A DNA stretch of 64,000 nt from Fen-1362 sp049516395 (GTDB lineage Bacteria > Planctomycetota > Phycisphaerae > Sedimentisphaerales > Anaerobacaceae). The notes beneath the pieces are model-generated. The model saw nothing but the letters and a program-made list of their open reading frames with translations. It was not told where the DNA came from and searched no databases. Made by a program: the position numbers and the translations under genes. The stretch covers positions 1 to 64,000 of the forward strand of contig JBEKTD010000007.1 of assembly GCA_049516395.1 (NCBI GenBank). Reading direction: 5' to 3'. Below are positions 8,602 through 16,787 of this stretch, piece after piece (positions within the stretch are counted from its first letter, which is position 1; each line of letters begins with the position of its first letter).

Positions 8602-9602
8602 GACAGATTATCTACACTTGTCCATACGTACCTGCTGAGTGGATAGCGGCCCATAACCTCGAGCCACAAAGGATAATGCCGCAAGCTTTGACGGCTAATT
8701 GTGCCGTCAGCCGATTAGAAGGACTTTGTCCGTATGTCCGGGCTTTTATGAACTGTATATTGACGAACCGACGCGCCTGCGGGGTCATTATAACAACCGC
8801 CTGCGACCAGATGAGGCGCGGATTTGAGCTTTTAACCAATACAGCAAAACCCGCCTGTTTCCTGATGAATGTGCCTAAGACTTGGCAAGCCAGCGCAAGA
8901 GAGCTCTACAAAAATGAAATAATACGCCTCGGTCGGTTCCTGACCGGTCTCGGCGGCAAATCTGCGTCACCCGAGGGTCTTGCCGCTATAATGCTCAAAT
9001 ACAATGCGACCCGTCAGGTGCTTTGGGCTTCAAAAACACGCCTGCCGGCAAAGGAGTTTTCACTGGCAATCGCTGAATTCGGTTATGAAGGGCTTAATGC
9101 CCCGCGCAAAGCAACCAGTTCAAACCGGAAAATCAGCGGCATACCCGTTATGCTTATCGGCGGGCCGTTAATGAAAGATGATTATGGCTTGTTTGACTTC
9201 ATAGAAACCTTTGGCGGACGCGTCGAGCTTGACGGCACCGAAACCGGGGAACGTGGAATATGCCGGCCATTTGACGAAGAGAGAATTCATAATGACCCCA
9301 TGACGGAACTGGCAAATGCATATTTTACCGGTATCCCGGACCCGTTCCTCAGGCCCAATACCCGTTTTTATGACTGGCTTAAATACGAGCTAAAAAACAG
9401 GGACATTCGGGCCATTTTACTCCGGCGTTACTTATGGTGTGACTTATGGCATTCTGAACTTTACCGAATGAGACAAGTGACGGGGCTGCCGGTCTTGGAA
9501 ATAGACGTTGACGGTGAAGAAGAACCGTTGCCAGAAAGAACAAGACAAAGAATAAGTGCATTTATGGAAGTGGTTACGTGCTCGACGAACCAAGGAAAAT
9601 AA
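8598..9602 (+). CDS. 2-hydroxyacyl-CoA dehydratase D-component-like protein
   Basis: A 334-aa HgdB/BcrC-superfamily protein. It begins CPYVPAEWIAAHNLEPQRIMP, the equivalent of the family's substrate-side cluster start, then GLCPYVRAFMN and TTACDQMRRGFELL, so three conserved Cys positions of a [4Fe-4S] cluster site are visible. It overlaps the previous gene by 4 bp (ATGA) and the next by about 25 bp, consistent with a complex made in fixed ratio. With the 460-aa neighbour it probably forms a heterodimeric reductase core. The substrate is unknown. Confidence 0.8.
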   Translation: MRQIIYTCPYVPAEWIAAHNLEPQRIMPQALTANCAVSRLEGLCPYVRAFMNCILTNRRACGVIITTACDQMRRGFELLTNTAKPACFLMNVPKTWQASARELYKNEIIRLGRFLTGLGGKSASPEGLAAIMLKYNATRQVLWASKTRLPAKEFSLAIAEFGYEGLNAPRKATSSNRKISGIPVMLIGGPLMKDDYGLFDFIETFGGRVELDGTETGERGICRPFDEERIHNDPMTELANAYFTGIPDPFLRPNTRFYDWLKYELKNRDIRAILLRRYLWCDLWHSELYRMRQVTGLPVLEIDVDGEEEPLPERTRQRISAFMEVVTCSTNQGK

Positions 9603-10960
9603 GTCTGGTGGAATGGGACAGGCGGTATTATGAGTTGCGGCGTTGCGGACTAAGCGAGCCCGATTACGGCGGCCTCATCAGCAGACATATTACGGATGGA
9701 GACCATCGGCTTACCAAGCTGAATTTCGACAATTCCGCGGCGGCACTGCGACTTTGGAACCTGTTGCTGACCGAAGAAAACCGCCTCGCTGAAGCGAGAG
9801 GCCGAGGTAAAAAATTAGTGGGTGTAATGAAAGACCTGGGAACTGTGCCCGTAATGGCCTGTTCACTGGAAACCATCGTGCCGTTTTATCCTGACGGTGC
9901 ATGGTGGATACCTTGTATGACGGAGCTTAATGATAAGCTCTTTGAGGCCGCCGCCGCGATTGGCGTAGATGAATCATTTTGTCCCGTGCGTGCGATGCTT
10001 GGAGCTTTTGTCACCGGGACCCGCTTTCCCATTCCTGAGCGGCTTATATGCAGCACAGGCGCTACCTGCGACGATTTTTCCGCAATCGCCCAGCGGCTTG
10101 AGGCGCTGGGGCACTCTATATTGTGGTGGGAAATACCACATCGCAGGCACCCAGAGCCGAACGAACAGTCGGTTCTACTGCCGGGGGGCTTGGAGGCACC
10201 GGCCTGCCAGGTCGGGTTTGTTAAAGCAGAGCTTGAACGAATTTCTAAAACCCTCGAGGAATTAGCGGGCCGGAGAATCGACAATGAAAAGTTGTTTTTG
10301 GGAATCAAAAAAGCGAACATCGTTCGCAAATGTCTCGACGAACTTCGATATATTGTGTTTACCGCCTATGCCTGTCCCCTGCCCGCGCTGGAGGTGCTCA
10401 TTGCTGAGATGCTTGCCATACATTTTTGCTCAGATATTGAAGAAACGACGGTTGTGCTGCAGGGACTGGTGGAAGAAGTTAGAATGCGGGCAGAGGCAAG
10501 GCAGGGAGTTCTGCCGCCCGATGCCGTGCGAGTTTTCTGGGTCAATCCTGTTGCCGATTTGAAGGTGATGAATCTGCTTGAGGATTGCGGGGGCCGGCTT
10601 TGCGGGACAGAATTCCTTTTTATTCATGCGCTGGAAATAATACCGGAAGACCTCGAACCGATGGAGGCCCTTGCCCGAATGGCGTTATCCGACCCGATGG
10701 TGGGGTCATCGGCTGACCGCGCAGAGCGAATATGTTCGGACATTCGCAGGTTCGGCGCAGAGGCCGTAGTCGTCTCACGGATACCAGGGGCCAGTCACTG
10801 TGCGGTTGAAGGCAAAATAATAAGCGATATTGTGCGCAGGCGTCTTGAGCTGCCGGTGGTCGAAATTGAAGTTCCGCCCGTATCGGACAGCTTTCAGGCA
10901 ACTTTGCGGACACGCCTCGAGGCGCTCGTCGAAACTGCGATAGAACGGAGAAAAAAATGA
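9578..10960 (+). CDS. second 2-hydroxyacyl-CoA dehydratase-like subunit
   Basis: A 460-aa protein of the same superfamily, with VVPFYPDG-type start of the cluster domain, ESFCPVRAMLGAF and ICSTGATCDDF as likely Fe-S ligands, and a C-terminal domain with GGRLCGTEF and VVVSRIPGASHCAVEG. About 80 extra residues precede the usual start. The GTG at 9578 lies inside the preceding gene; a slightly later GTG near 9608 is also possible. Together with 8598-9602 it looks like the alpha/beta pair of a dehydratase/reductase, and the stop overlaps the start of the activase (ATGA). Confidence 0.78.
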   Translation: MLDEPRKISLVEWDRRYYELRRCGLSEPDYGGLISRHITDGDHRLTKLNFDNSAAALRLWNLLLTEENRLAEARGRGKKLVGVMKDLGTVPVMACSLETIVPFYPDGAWWIPCMTELNDKLFEAAAAIGVDESFCPVRAMLGAFVTGTRFPIPERLICSTGATCDDFSAIAQRLEALGHSILWWEIPHRRHPEPNEQSVLLPGGLEAPACQVGFVKAELERISKTLEELAGRRIDNEKLFLGIKKANIVRKCLDELRYIVFTAYACPLPALEVLIAEMLAIHFCSDIEETTVVLQGLVEEVRMRAEARQGVLPPDAVRVFWVNPVADLKVMNLLEDCGGRLCGTEFLFIHALEIIPEDLEPMEALARMALSDPMVGSSADRAERICSDIRRFGAEAVVVSRIPGASHCAVEGKIISDIVRRRLELPVVEIEVPPVSDSFQATLRTRLEALVETAIERRKK

Positions 10961-11745
10961 TTTGTGCAGGTATAGATGTCGGCTCAAGAGCAATAAAGAT
11001 TGTCCTTCTGGATGCTGTAACTCGTGAAGTGGTTGCAAAGGGTATTACAGACCAGGGTGTTGGTCAGGAAAAAATAGCCCGTGAGCTTTTCATGAATATG
11101 TTGAGTAAAAACAAAATTCGCAGAAGTGACGTAGGCCGGGTTTTGGCGACGGGGTACGGCAGAAATATAGTGAGCATCGCCGATGCTACAGTAACCGAAA
11201 TCACCTGTCAGGCAATCGGCGTTGGGCACCTTAACCTGGATGCTAAGACCATCATAGATATAGGCGGACAGGACAGTAAGATAATCTGCCTGGATGGGAA
11301 GAGGCTTGTTAAGGATTTTGTAATGAATGACCGTTGCGCCGCAGGAACGGGTCGTTTCCTCGAGGTAGTCGCTTCGCGTTTAGGCATCACGCTCGGTTCA
11401 TTTGGCCGCCTTGCCCAAAAAAGCAAAAGCCCCGCGATTATCAGTAGTATGTGTGTGGTTTTTGCCGAAACTGAGATTATCGGTTTGCTTGCCGTGGGTG
11501 GACGCAAAGAAGACATCGTCGCAGGTGTGCAGACAGCCGTAGCCGGCCGAGTTAGAGCTATGGCGGGCCAAAATATCGCTTCGCCTGTAATACTCACGGG
11601 CGGAGTTGCGATGATTTTCGGGATGGATACCGCACTTGCCTCTGCAGTCGGCACGCCGGTGCGAGTTTCACCTGAACCCCAGATGACCTGTGCACTCGGC
11701 GCCGCTATATTGGCGGCACGTCAAATTAAAAAAGCAAACGCATAG
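10957..11745 (+). CDS. acyl-CoA dehydratase activase (BadF/BadG/BcrA/HgdC family ATPase)
   Basis: A 262-aa ASKHA-fold ATPase with a bridging [4Fe-4S] cluster between monomers. Motifs: AGIDVGSRAIKIVLL (phosphate 1), IIDIGGQDSKII (phosphate 2), NDRCAAGTGRFLEV with the cluster Cys, and SSMCVVFAETEIIGLLA with the second Cys, then the adenosine motif VILTGGVAM. Length is typical. It hydrolyses ATP to push single low-potential electrons into a partner reductase. Three potential partners are encoded just upstream, so it may serve all of them. It ends 30 bp before selD. Confidence 0.92.
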   Translation: MICAGIDVGSRAIKIVLLDAVTREVVAKGITDQGVGQEKIARELFMNMLSKNKIRRSDVGRVLATGYGRNIVSIADATVTEITCQAIGVGHLNLDAKTIIDIGGQDSKIICLDGKRLVKDFVMNDRCAAGTGRFLEVVASRLGITLGSFGRLAQKSKSPAIISSMCVVFAETEIIGLLAVGGRKEDIVAGVQTAVAGRVRAMAGQNIASPVILTGGVAMIFGMDTALASAVGTPVRVSPEPQMTCALGAAILAARQIKKANA

Positions 11746-11775
11746 TTATTCGCCCCTTATATTGAGGATACGCTT

Positions 11776-13023
11776 ATGAAAAATCTGGAAAAACGAAAAC
11801 GGATTATGCAGCGTTCCATCAAGCTCGGTCACTGTATATGCAATCCGAAACAACCCTGCCCCTGCGATTTGCTCAAACAACAAGACGTTTGCCTTTGTGC
11901 GGGCGAGCACATCGAAAATAAGCAGCCGGCAAAACGCGTCAAGCTGATGCAGCTTGTTACCAATCCCGGCTGCGCATCCAAAATCGACCAGGGTTTCCTC
12001 AAGAGGATACTGCGAAATCTTCCTGTTTTTGATGACCCTCGCATTCTCGTTGGCTTCCCGGCAGGCGACGACGCCGGCGTCTATGATATCGGCAATGGCC
12101 GGGCTCTCGTCCAGACCGTCGATGTCTTCACGCCGTCCGTTGACGACCCATACACCTTCGGCCAAATCGCCGCCGCAAATTCCCTATCAGATATTTACGC
12201 TATGGGAGGCGTTCCTCTCACGGCGTTGTCGGTTTTGGGGTTTCCTGCCCGGTCGCTGGCGGATTCTGTTTTGCACGAAATACTCAAAGGCGGCTGCGAC
12301 ACTATGAAACGGGCATCTGTCGCGGTCATCGGCGGCCACAGTATCAACGACCCGGAAATCAAGGCGGGTTTCGCTGTCACGGGTCTCATCGATAAAAACA
12401 AAATTATCACAAACGCAGCCCTTAGGCCAGGCGACATCCTGATTCTTACCAAACCCGTCGGCACAGGTATCGTCGCCTTCGCCTCACAAATAAGGCGCGC
12501 AAACTCGAAAATCACACAACACGCCGTAAAATCTATGACGCAGCTAAACAAAAAAGCGGCCGAACTTATGGTCAGATTCAACGCGCACGCCTGCACCGAT
12601 GTTACCGGTTTTGGGCTTCTGGGACATTTGACCGAAATGGCCAGGCAAAGCAAAATCGATGTTGAAATCATCTGGGATGATATACCGCTGCTGCCCGGGG
12701 TGCTTCAGCTTGCCGCCGATTCAGTCCTGCCGGGCGCTATCGAGCGAAACAAAGAATCCTGCGCCGACCGCGTTACAATTGCCGGCTCTTTGCCGGGGCA
12801 AATGGTTGATATCTGCTACGATGCCCAGACATCTGGCGGTTTGCTTATCGCCGTCGCCCCGAAAGACGCTGCTGGTTTTCTAAAGGCACTACATAAATCA
12901 GGCGTTTCCGCCGCCAGCGTCATAGGTAAAGCCCTCAGGAAAAGTTCCGGCCGCGTTTTCATCAGGTCAACGGGTATGCGAGCAGTCCCTTCGCCTAGCC
13001 GCTTTCCTGTTCGCCGCCGATGA
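11776..13023 (+). CDS. selD: selenide, water dikinase SelD with N-terminal triple CxC extension
   Basis: SelD makes selenophosphate from selenide and ATP. The core (from about residue 57) has the glycine-rich loop with catalytic NPGCASK (Cys66, Lys69, equivalent to E. coli Cys17 and Lys20; the second Cys of GCGCK is Ser), GDDAGVYD, TVDVFTPSVDDP, GGHSIND, DVTGFGLLGHL and CDAQTSGGLL-type motifs. The unusual part is residues 1-50, which carry three CxC motifs (Cys20/22, 28/30, 39/41) and could bind metal or an Fe-S cluster, or handle selenium. The normal E. coli enzyme lacks this. The active-site residue is Cys, not Sec. It is last in the methyltransferase/reductase/activase run and is followed 40 bp later by tRNA-Sec. 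Confidence 0.95.
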   Translation: MKNLEKRKRIMQRSIKLGHCICNPKQPCPCDLLKQQDVCLCAGEHIENKQPAKRVKLMQLVTNPGCASKIDQGFLKRILRNLPVFDDPRILVGFPAGDDAGVYDIGNGRALVQTVDVFTPSVDDPYTFGQIAAANSLSDIYAMGGVPLTALSVLGFPARSLADSVLHEILKGGCDTMKRASVAVIGGHSINDPEIKAGFAVTGLIDKNKIITNAALRPGDILILTKPVGTGIVAFASQIRRANSKITQHAVKSMTQLNKKAAELMVRFNAHACTDVTGFGLLGHLTEMARQSKIDVEIIWDDIPLLPGVLQLAADSVLPGAIERNKESCADRVTIAGSLPGQMVDICYDAQTSGGLLIAVAPKDAAGFLKALHKSGVSAASVIGKALRKSSGRVFIRSTGMRAVPSPSRFPVRRR

Positions 13024-13062
13024 GTTATACTATTAGTGCGCGATATATGAATTGTTTATCGC

Positions 13063-13156
13063 GGAGGTGAATGGCACCTGGTGGTGCTCCTGGTCTTCAA
13101 AACCAGCGTGGGGCTTTGCGGTCCTGGGTGGGTTCGATTCCCATTCGCCTCCGCCA
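13063..13156 (+). tRNA. selC: tRNA-Sec (UCA)
   Basis: A 94-nt selenocysteine tRNA. Acceptor stem GGAGGTGA pairs with TCGCCTCC (8 bp, one T-G), discriminator G, and encoded CCA at 13154-13156, as in the E. coli tRNA. The anticodon stem CTGGT/ACCAG closes loop CTTCAAA with anticodon TCA at 13097-13099. A long variable arm and GGTTCGATTCC T-loop follow. An open frame that runs across this tRNA from 13071 is an artefact at its 5' end. Confidence 0.97.
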
Positions 13157-13184
13157 TTTGAGTAACTTTATTCGACGCGGACCG

Positions 13185-13457
13185 ATGCCGCCGAAGATTT
13201 CGCCTATGCCGACAAAAAAACGACAATTCGCTGTCTGGTGCATCCTGCCGATTCTCGCGGTTGTTTTTCTGCTCTATGGCGCCGCCTTTAACTTTCAACC
13301 CGTCTATCCAAAAGACAAGGTCTGGTCCAGCCCCGAATCGGAGCTGACTTTGATACAAGAAGTTACAGTCGGTGGCGTTGAACTCGACGCGATTGGTCAG
13401 CTTAGAAAAACATATACAAATAAACCCCTCGATTTTTGTCCCACCTGAATAAGGTAA
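13185..13457 (+). CDS. small membrane-anchored selenoprotein candidate ending CPTU-I-R (UGA at 13446)
   Basis: Stopping at UGA 13446-13448 would give a protein ending ...DFCPT. Read as Sec, two more residues follow (I, R) before TAA 13455-13457, giving 90 aa with a terminal redox motif Cys85-Pro-Thr-Sec88. Residues about 13-30 are one hydrophobic helix, followed by a short acidic exported part with VYPKDKVWSS and EVTVGGVE. So the CxxU would sit at the membrane surface outside the cytoplasm. A hairpin fitting the bacterial SECIS rules lies 22 nt after the UGA. The gene is 28 bp after tRNA-Sec and 9 bp before a polyferredoxin gene, suggesting an electron-transfer partner. ATG 13185 or 13206 could be the start. 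I do not recognise the family; Cys homologues ending CPTC would settle the case. Confidence 0.75.
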
Positions 13458-13461
13458 TTTC

Positions 13462-13485
13462 CTGCCGTGGTGTCCATGGTCGCAG
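13462..13485 (+). promoter_or_regulatory. SECIS-like hairpin overlapping next start codon
   Basis: CTGC-CGTGG / TGT / CCATG-(GTC)-GCAG: 9 bp in two helices with a 3-nt bulge on the 3' side. The loop starts 22 nt after UGA 13446 and has G at its second base. Both possible start codons of the downstream gene (GTG 13467, ATG 13476) lie in the stem, so Sec decoding and translation of the next gene may be linked. Confidence 0.65.
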
Positions 13486-14291
13486 ATAAAATCAATGCGT
13501 TGTTTATAAAGATTCTTCCTCACCGGCTCTATGTCCAGGCCTCATTTTTACTGCTCTGGCTTGACCCCCTCGACATTCGATTGCACAATATATGTGCGCC
13601 GGTCTTTCAATGCTATTCCTGTCCTCTTGCGCTATTTGCCTGTCCCATCGGCGTCATCGCCAATTTCAGCGCCCTGCATATATTTCCCTTTGTCGCTGTC
13701 GGCTTCCTGATTCTCGTTGCGGCGATTGTCGGATCACTTTTCTGCGGCTGGGCCTGCCCCTTCGGCCTGCTTCAGGACCTCGCCGCAAGAATTTCTCCTC
13801 CGAGATTTAACCTGCCTGGCTGGTCCTCTTATTTTCGCTATGTTGTTCTCGCCGCGGCGGTCGTTTCAATCCCGTTCTTTTTTGGAACCGACAGCAGCTT
13901 GTTCATTTGCAGATTTTGTCCCGCCGGCGCCATCGAAAGCGCGATACCTCATATCATGAGGCAATTGCTCACAGGCGCTGGGTTTGTCTGGATGAATCCC
14001 CTCAAGACAGCGATACTGGTCGCGTTTCTTGTTTCGATATTCTTTGTCAAAAGACCCTGGTGCCGTTTGTTGTGCCCACTCGGTGCAATACTGTCGTTTT
14101 TTAATAGACTCTCCTTCCTGAGTCTTGCGGTTAACAGGCAAAGTTGCAGCAACTGCGGCCGATGCCATTCGCTCTGCGACCTCGCAATCGACCCCGACTC
14201 CAGCCCCAATCATCTTGCCTGCATCCGTTGCCTCGAATGCGCCAAATGTCCGACAAACGCCATCTCTCTCCGAACGCTTCTCGACAAATAG
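13467..14291 (+). CDS. membrane 4Fe-4S protein (NapH/polyferredoxin type)
   Basis: About 275 aa with several membrane helices and the FCGWACPFGLLQDL and CRLLCPLGAILSFF pairs of the NapH/NosR/polyferredoxin family (CxxxCP), plus two C-terminal ferredoxin-like clusters (CSNCGRCHSLC and CIRCLECAKCP). It should pass electrons across or along the membrane. Extra cysteines occur at the N-terminus (CAPVFQCYSCPLALFACP). It starts at GTG 13467 or ATG 13476, inside the SECIS-like hairpin of the preceding small selenoprotein candidate, so the two are probably coupled partners. It converges with the minus-strand gene ending at 14294. Confidence 0.88.
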   Translation: MVSMVADKINALFIKILPHRLYVQASFLLLWLDPLDIRLHNICAPVFQCYSCPLALFACPIGVIANFSALHIFPFVAVGFLILVAAIVGSLFCGWACPFGLLQDLAARISPPRFNLPGWSSYFRYVVLAAAVVSIPFFFGTDSSLFICRFCPAGAIESAIPHIMRQLLTGAGFVWMNPLKTAILVAFLVSIFFVKRPWCRLLCPLGAILSFFNRLSFLSLAVNRQSCSNCGRCHSLCDLAIDPDSSPNHLACIRCLECAKCPTNAISLRTLLDK

Positions 14292-14293
14292 GC

Positions 14294-16747
14294 CTATTTA
14301 TCGAGTCCCTCCAGCTTTTCAGTTATCTCCACGACAACGAAACCACTCGCTTTAACGATATGCTGTTTATTAGTTAATATCAGCCACGGCAGACCATCTA
14401 TCTCCCATTGGGACTTGACCTTTTCTTCATTAGCCCTAATCATCCCCACGGCAAATGTAACTTTCGCCTTTTTTAGCTGCTCATCAAGCTCTTGCTGTCC
14501 CAGCGATGAGCTTTGCACTCCCGCCACTATTATTCCTTTTTCTTTAAGTCCAGCCGTCATCACCGCCAGTTCTTTCAGTGCATGCCGTGAAGGCCTTTGC
14601 TGAACGTCAAAGAAACATATCAGAAGCGGTTTATCGTTAATGTCCTCGATAGCGGGTTTGATGCCAAAACCATCCATTGCCGGTATCGCCTTGCCTGTTA
14701 TAGACGGCGATTTCTTCGGTGTTAACCTGCGGCCAGTCCCTTGTTCCGAGATAACAATTTTCACGTCCGTCGCCCCACCCTCTGTTTGCACCTGCCCGTA
14801 ACAGTACGGCTCGCCTGAAGTATTGGCGCTTATTTGCAAGCTGCCCTCGCACACTTTGTCTATCGTAAATCGTCCATTGGTGTCTGTGATAATATCTGAC
14901 CTGTCCGGTTGCCTCTGCCCATAGCAATACAGTCGCACGTTGGCCACAGGCGCATCGTTGACGTCCACAACTATTCCCATCACCGTCAAAGGCGCCTCTT
15001 TCAACTGAAACTCTCCTATGTCCACTCGTCCATCTTCGATGTTACCCGCCTCAGCTTCAACCTGCTCTTTGCTGTAACCGCTCGCCTGCGCGCTGACACT
15101 GCAACTCAGTCCTTCCGGGATACATTTCAGCTCGAACCGACCGTTCTTGTCGCTGGTTATCTTTTCATCGCTTATCGATGAACCATAGTTTCCGAATCTT
15201 GCCATTAATGTAACTTTAGCTCCCGCAATCACAGCTCCATTTGAGTCAACAACCTTTCCCGTATATACAATCGCCGGGGCCAGCTTTATTTCCATCTGGT
15301 TGACCTCTTCTTCGACAGGCCCCACCCAGGCAAGGTTTTCCTTCTTTGCCAGCACAACCACATAAAACGTTTCAATACCGCTGCCCCACGACTGCTTGTT
15401 AAATGCCATCTCAAATCGGCCGTTGGCGTCTGTTTTTGTGCTGATATTCATTATTGGGGATATGCGACACTCCGCCCCTTCCACCGGCTTTCCCGAACTG
15501 TCCCGCACCATTCCCCGCAACTTCGGCATTGCGTTCATCTCAAGAGTAATTTTAACCGTCTTGCCTTCTTCGATGGTTACCGTAGTCGGCTTTCGCTCCT
15601 GCGAATAGTCCCTGTGGTATGCTCCTTCTATTACATACTCACCGGGCGTAAGACGTGTCTGCGCCAGACCATTCGAATCCGACTGCGCCCCGAAATACTG
15701 GCGTTCGCTACCCCTGCGTATGTTTACCTGTGCCTGACTTATTGGTTTTTTGCTCCCGGCTTCCGTTATGACTGCCTCCAACAATCCTCCCTTGCTTACT
15801 TTAATCTCAACCCCGCTGGTTGTTTTACCTTCCTCTGCCATAATCTCGACCGGCTCAGCTACCCATTCCTTCGGCTTGTCAGCTTGCCCTACCGCCAGCA
15901 ATGTCATTTTGCCGGCTGAAAGTCCATCCATCCGAAAAACCCCATTTTGGTCTGATTCAACGGGTTTTTGCATTCCAAAAGAGATTCTAGACCTCGGATC
16001 CAGGATTACCCTGACGCCGGCTACGCCTTTTTGCGTTTCTTTTTCCACCACCTTGCCTTCAATCACCGACTCAACCGGCATAATTATCTTTATATCCGTC
16101 TGGCCCGTTATATATTTAAGCTGTTCATCCCCTCGCCCCTGAAACGTTGTTACTGTTGCCCTGCCCGCCCTTTTGACCACAAACTCGGCCCTGGCCCCAC
16201 TGGGAATTTTTTTGAAAACAAATCTTCCCGCTTCATCCGTTCGCGCTTTCAGAATGTTGGACCCAATTAAACTGCTCAGGTAGTTATTTTTTTCGGCGCC
16301 GCTCTGGACGGTTGCAAATATCCCGACTTCTGCGTTGATTATTGCCTGGCCATTTGCATCAACAACCGCTCCCGCAAGCTCATTCGGCTCACCTAATGTT
16401 ATCGTTAGCTCCTGATTGTCTCCGGGAATCCGTAATCTCCATCCTAAGGCAAATCCCTCTTTTTCGGCAATAAACACATTAACCTGCTTCATCGCCGAAT
16501 TTTTGTCCATAGTAAAACTAAAAGCGCCGTCTTCTTTTGTGCTTTGTTCGCTATTTACATCAAATGATTCTTCTTGCGTAAGCTTGTTGTATTTTCTTTC
16601 ATAAAGCCGTACCATAGCGCCAGCTGTCGGCTGGCCGTTTATATCCACCACCTTGCCCTTGAACGTTAGCTTCTCAGCTTCTTCTCCAAAAGCCACCCCG
16701 CACCACAACGCCGCCGTCAGAATCGTGAAAACTAATCTCGTCCACAT
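14294..16747 (-). CDS. exported carboxypeptidase-regulatory-repeat protein with TlpA-like C-terminus
   Basis: About 817 aa with a signal peptide (MWTRLVFTILTAALWCGVAFG). It has at least six CarboxypepD_reg-like beta-sandwich repeats (GKVVDxNGxPxxxAxVxL...TDxxGRF pattern) from about residue 30 to 640. The last 120 residues look like a thioredoxin/peroxiredoxin fold (LLICFFDVQQRPSRHALKEL ... WEIDGLPWLILTNKQHIV) but the CxxC is absent. ATG 16747 has AAGGAAGA upstream and is preferred to an upstream in-frame start at 16765. It lies 40 bp after selenoprotein B on the same strand and is likely in one operon with selenoproteins C and B. A redox partner role for the Sec proteins is inference. Confidence 0.85.
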   Translation of the reverse strand: MWTRLVFTILTAALWCGVAFGEEAEKLTFKGKVVDINGQPTAGAMVRLYERKYNKLTQEESFDVNSEQSTKEDGAFSFTMDKNSAMKQVNVFIAEKEGFALGWRLRIPGDNQELTITLGEPNELAGAVVDANGQAIINAEVGIFATVQSGAEKNNYLSSLIGSNILKARTDEAGRFVFKKIPSGARAEFVVKRAGRATVTTFQGRGDEQLKYITGQTDIKIIMPVESVIEGKVVEKETQKGVAGVRVILDPRSRISFGMQKPVESDQNGVFRMDGLSAGKMTLLAVGQADKPKEWVAEPVEIMAEEGKTTSGVEIKVSKGGLLEAVITEAGSKKPISQAQVNIRRGSERQYFGAQSDSNGLAQTRLTPGEYVIEGAYHRDYSQERKPTTVTIEEGKTVKITLEMNAMPKLRGMVRDSSGKPVEGAECRISPIMNISTKTDANGRFEMAFNKQSWGSGIETFYVVVLAKKENLAWVGPVEEEVNQMEIKLAPAIVYTGKVVDSNGAVIAGAKVTLMARFGNYGSSISDEKITSDKNGRFELKCIPEGLSCSVSAQASGYSKEQVEAEAGNIEDGRVDIGEFQLKEAPLTVMGIVVDVNDAPVANVRLYCYGQRQPDRSDIITDTNGRFTIDKVCEGSLQISANTSGEPYCYGQVQTEGGATDVKIVISEQGTGRRLTPKKSPSITGKAIPAMDGFGIKPAIEDINDKPLLICFFDVQQRPSRHALKELAVMTAGLKEKGIIVAGVQSSSLGQQELDEQLKKAKVTFAVGMIRANEEKVKSQWEIDGLPWLILTNKQHIVKASGFVVVEITEKLEGLDK

Positions 16748-16787
16748 AATAATCTTCCTTCGCAAGCCCCGGTTCCGGTCATCTGTC

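Noticed and set aside
13021..13036. Sec codon at the end of selD
   Set aside because: UGA after RRR is followed by only V-I-L-L and a stop, with no conserved motif and no hairpin at the right distance; an ordinary stop.
13071..13184. N-terminal part of a long frame leading into the small selenoprotein
   Set aside because: This part lies in tRNA-Sec and cannot be coding; the real start is at 13185 or 13206.
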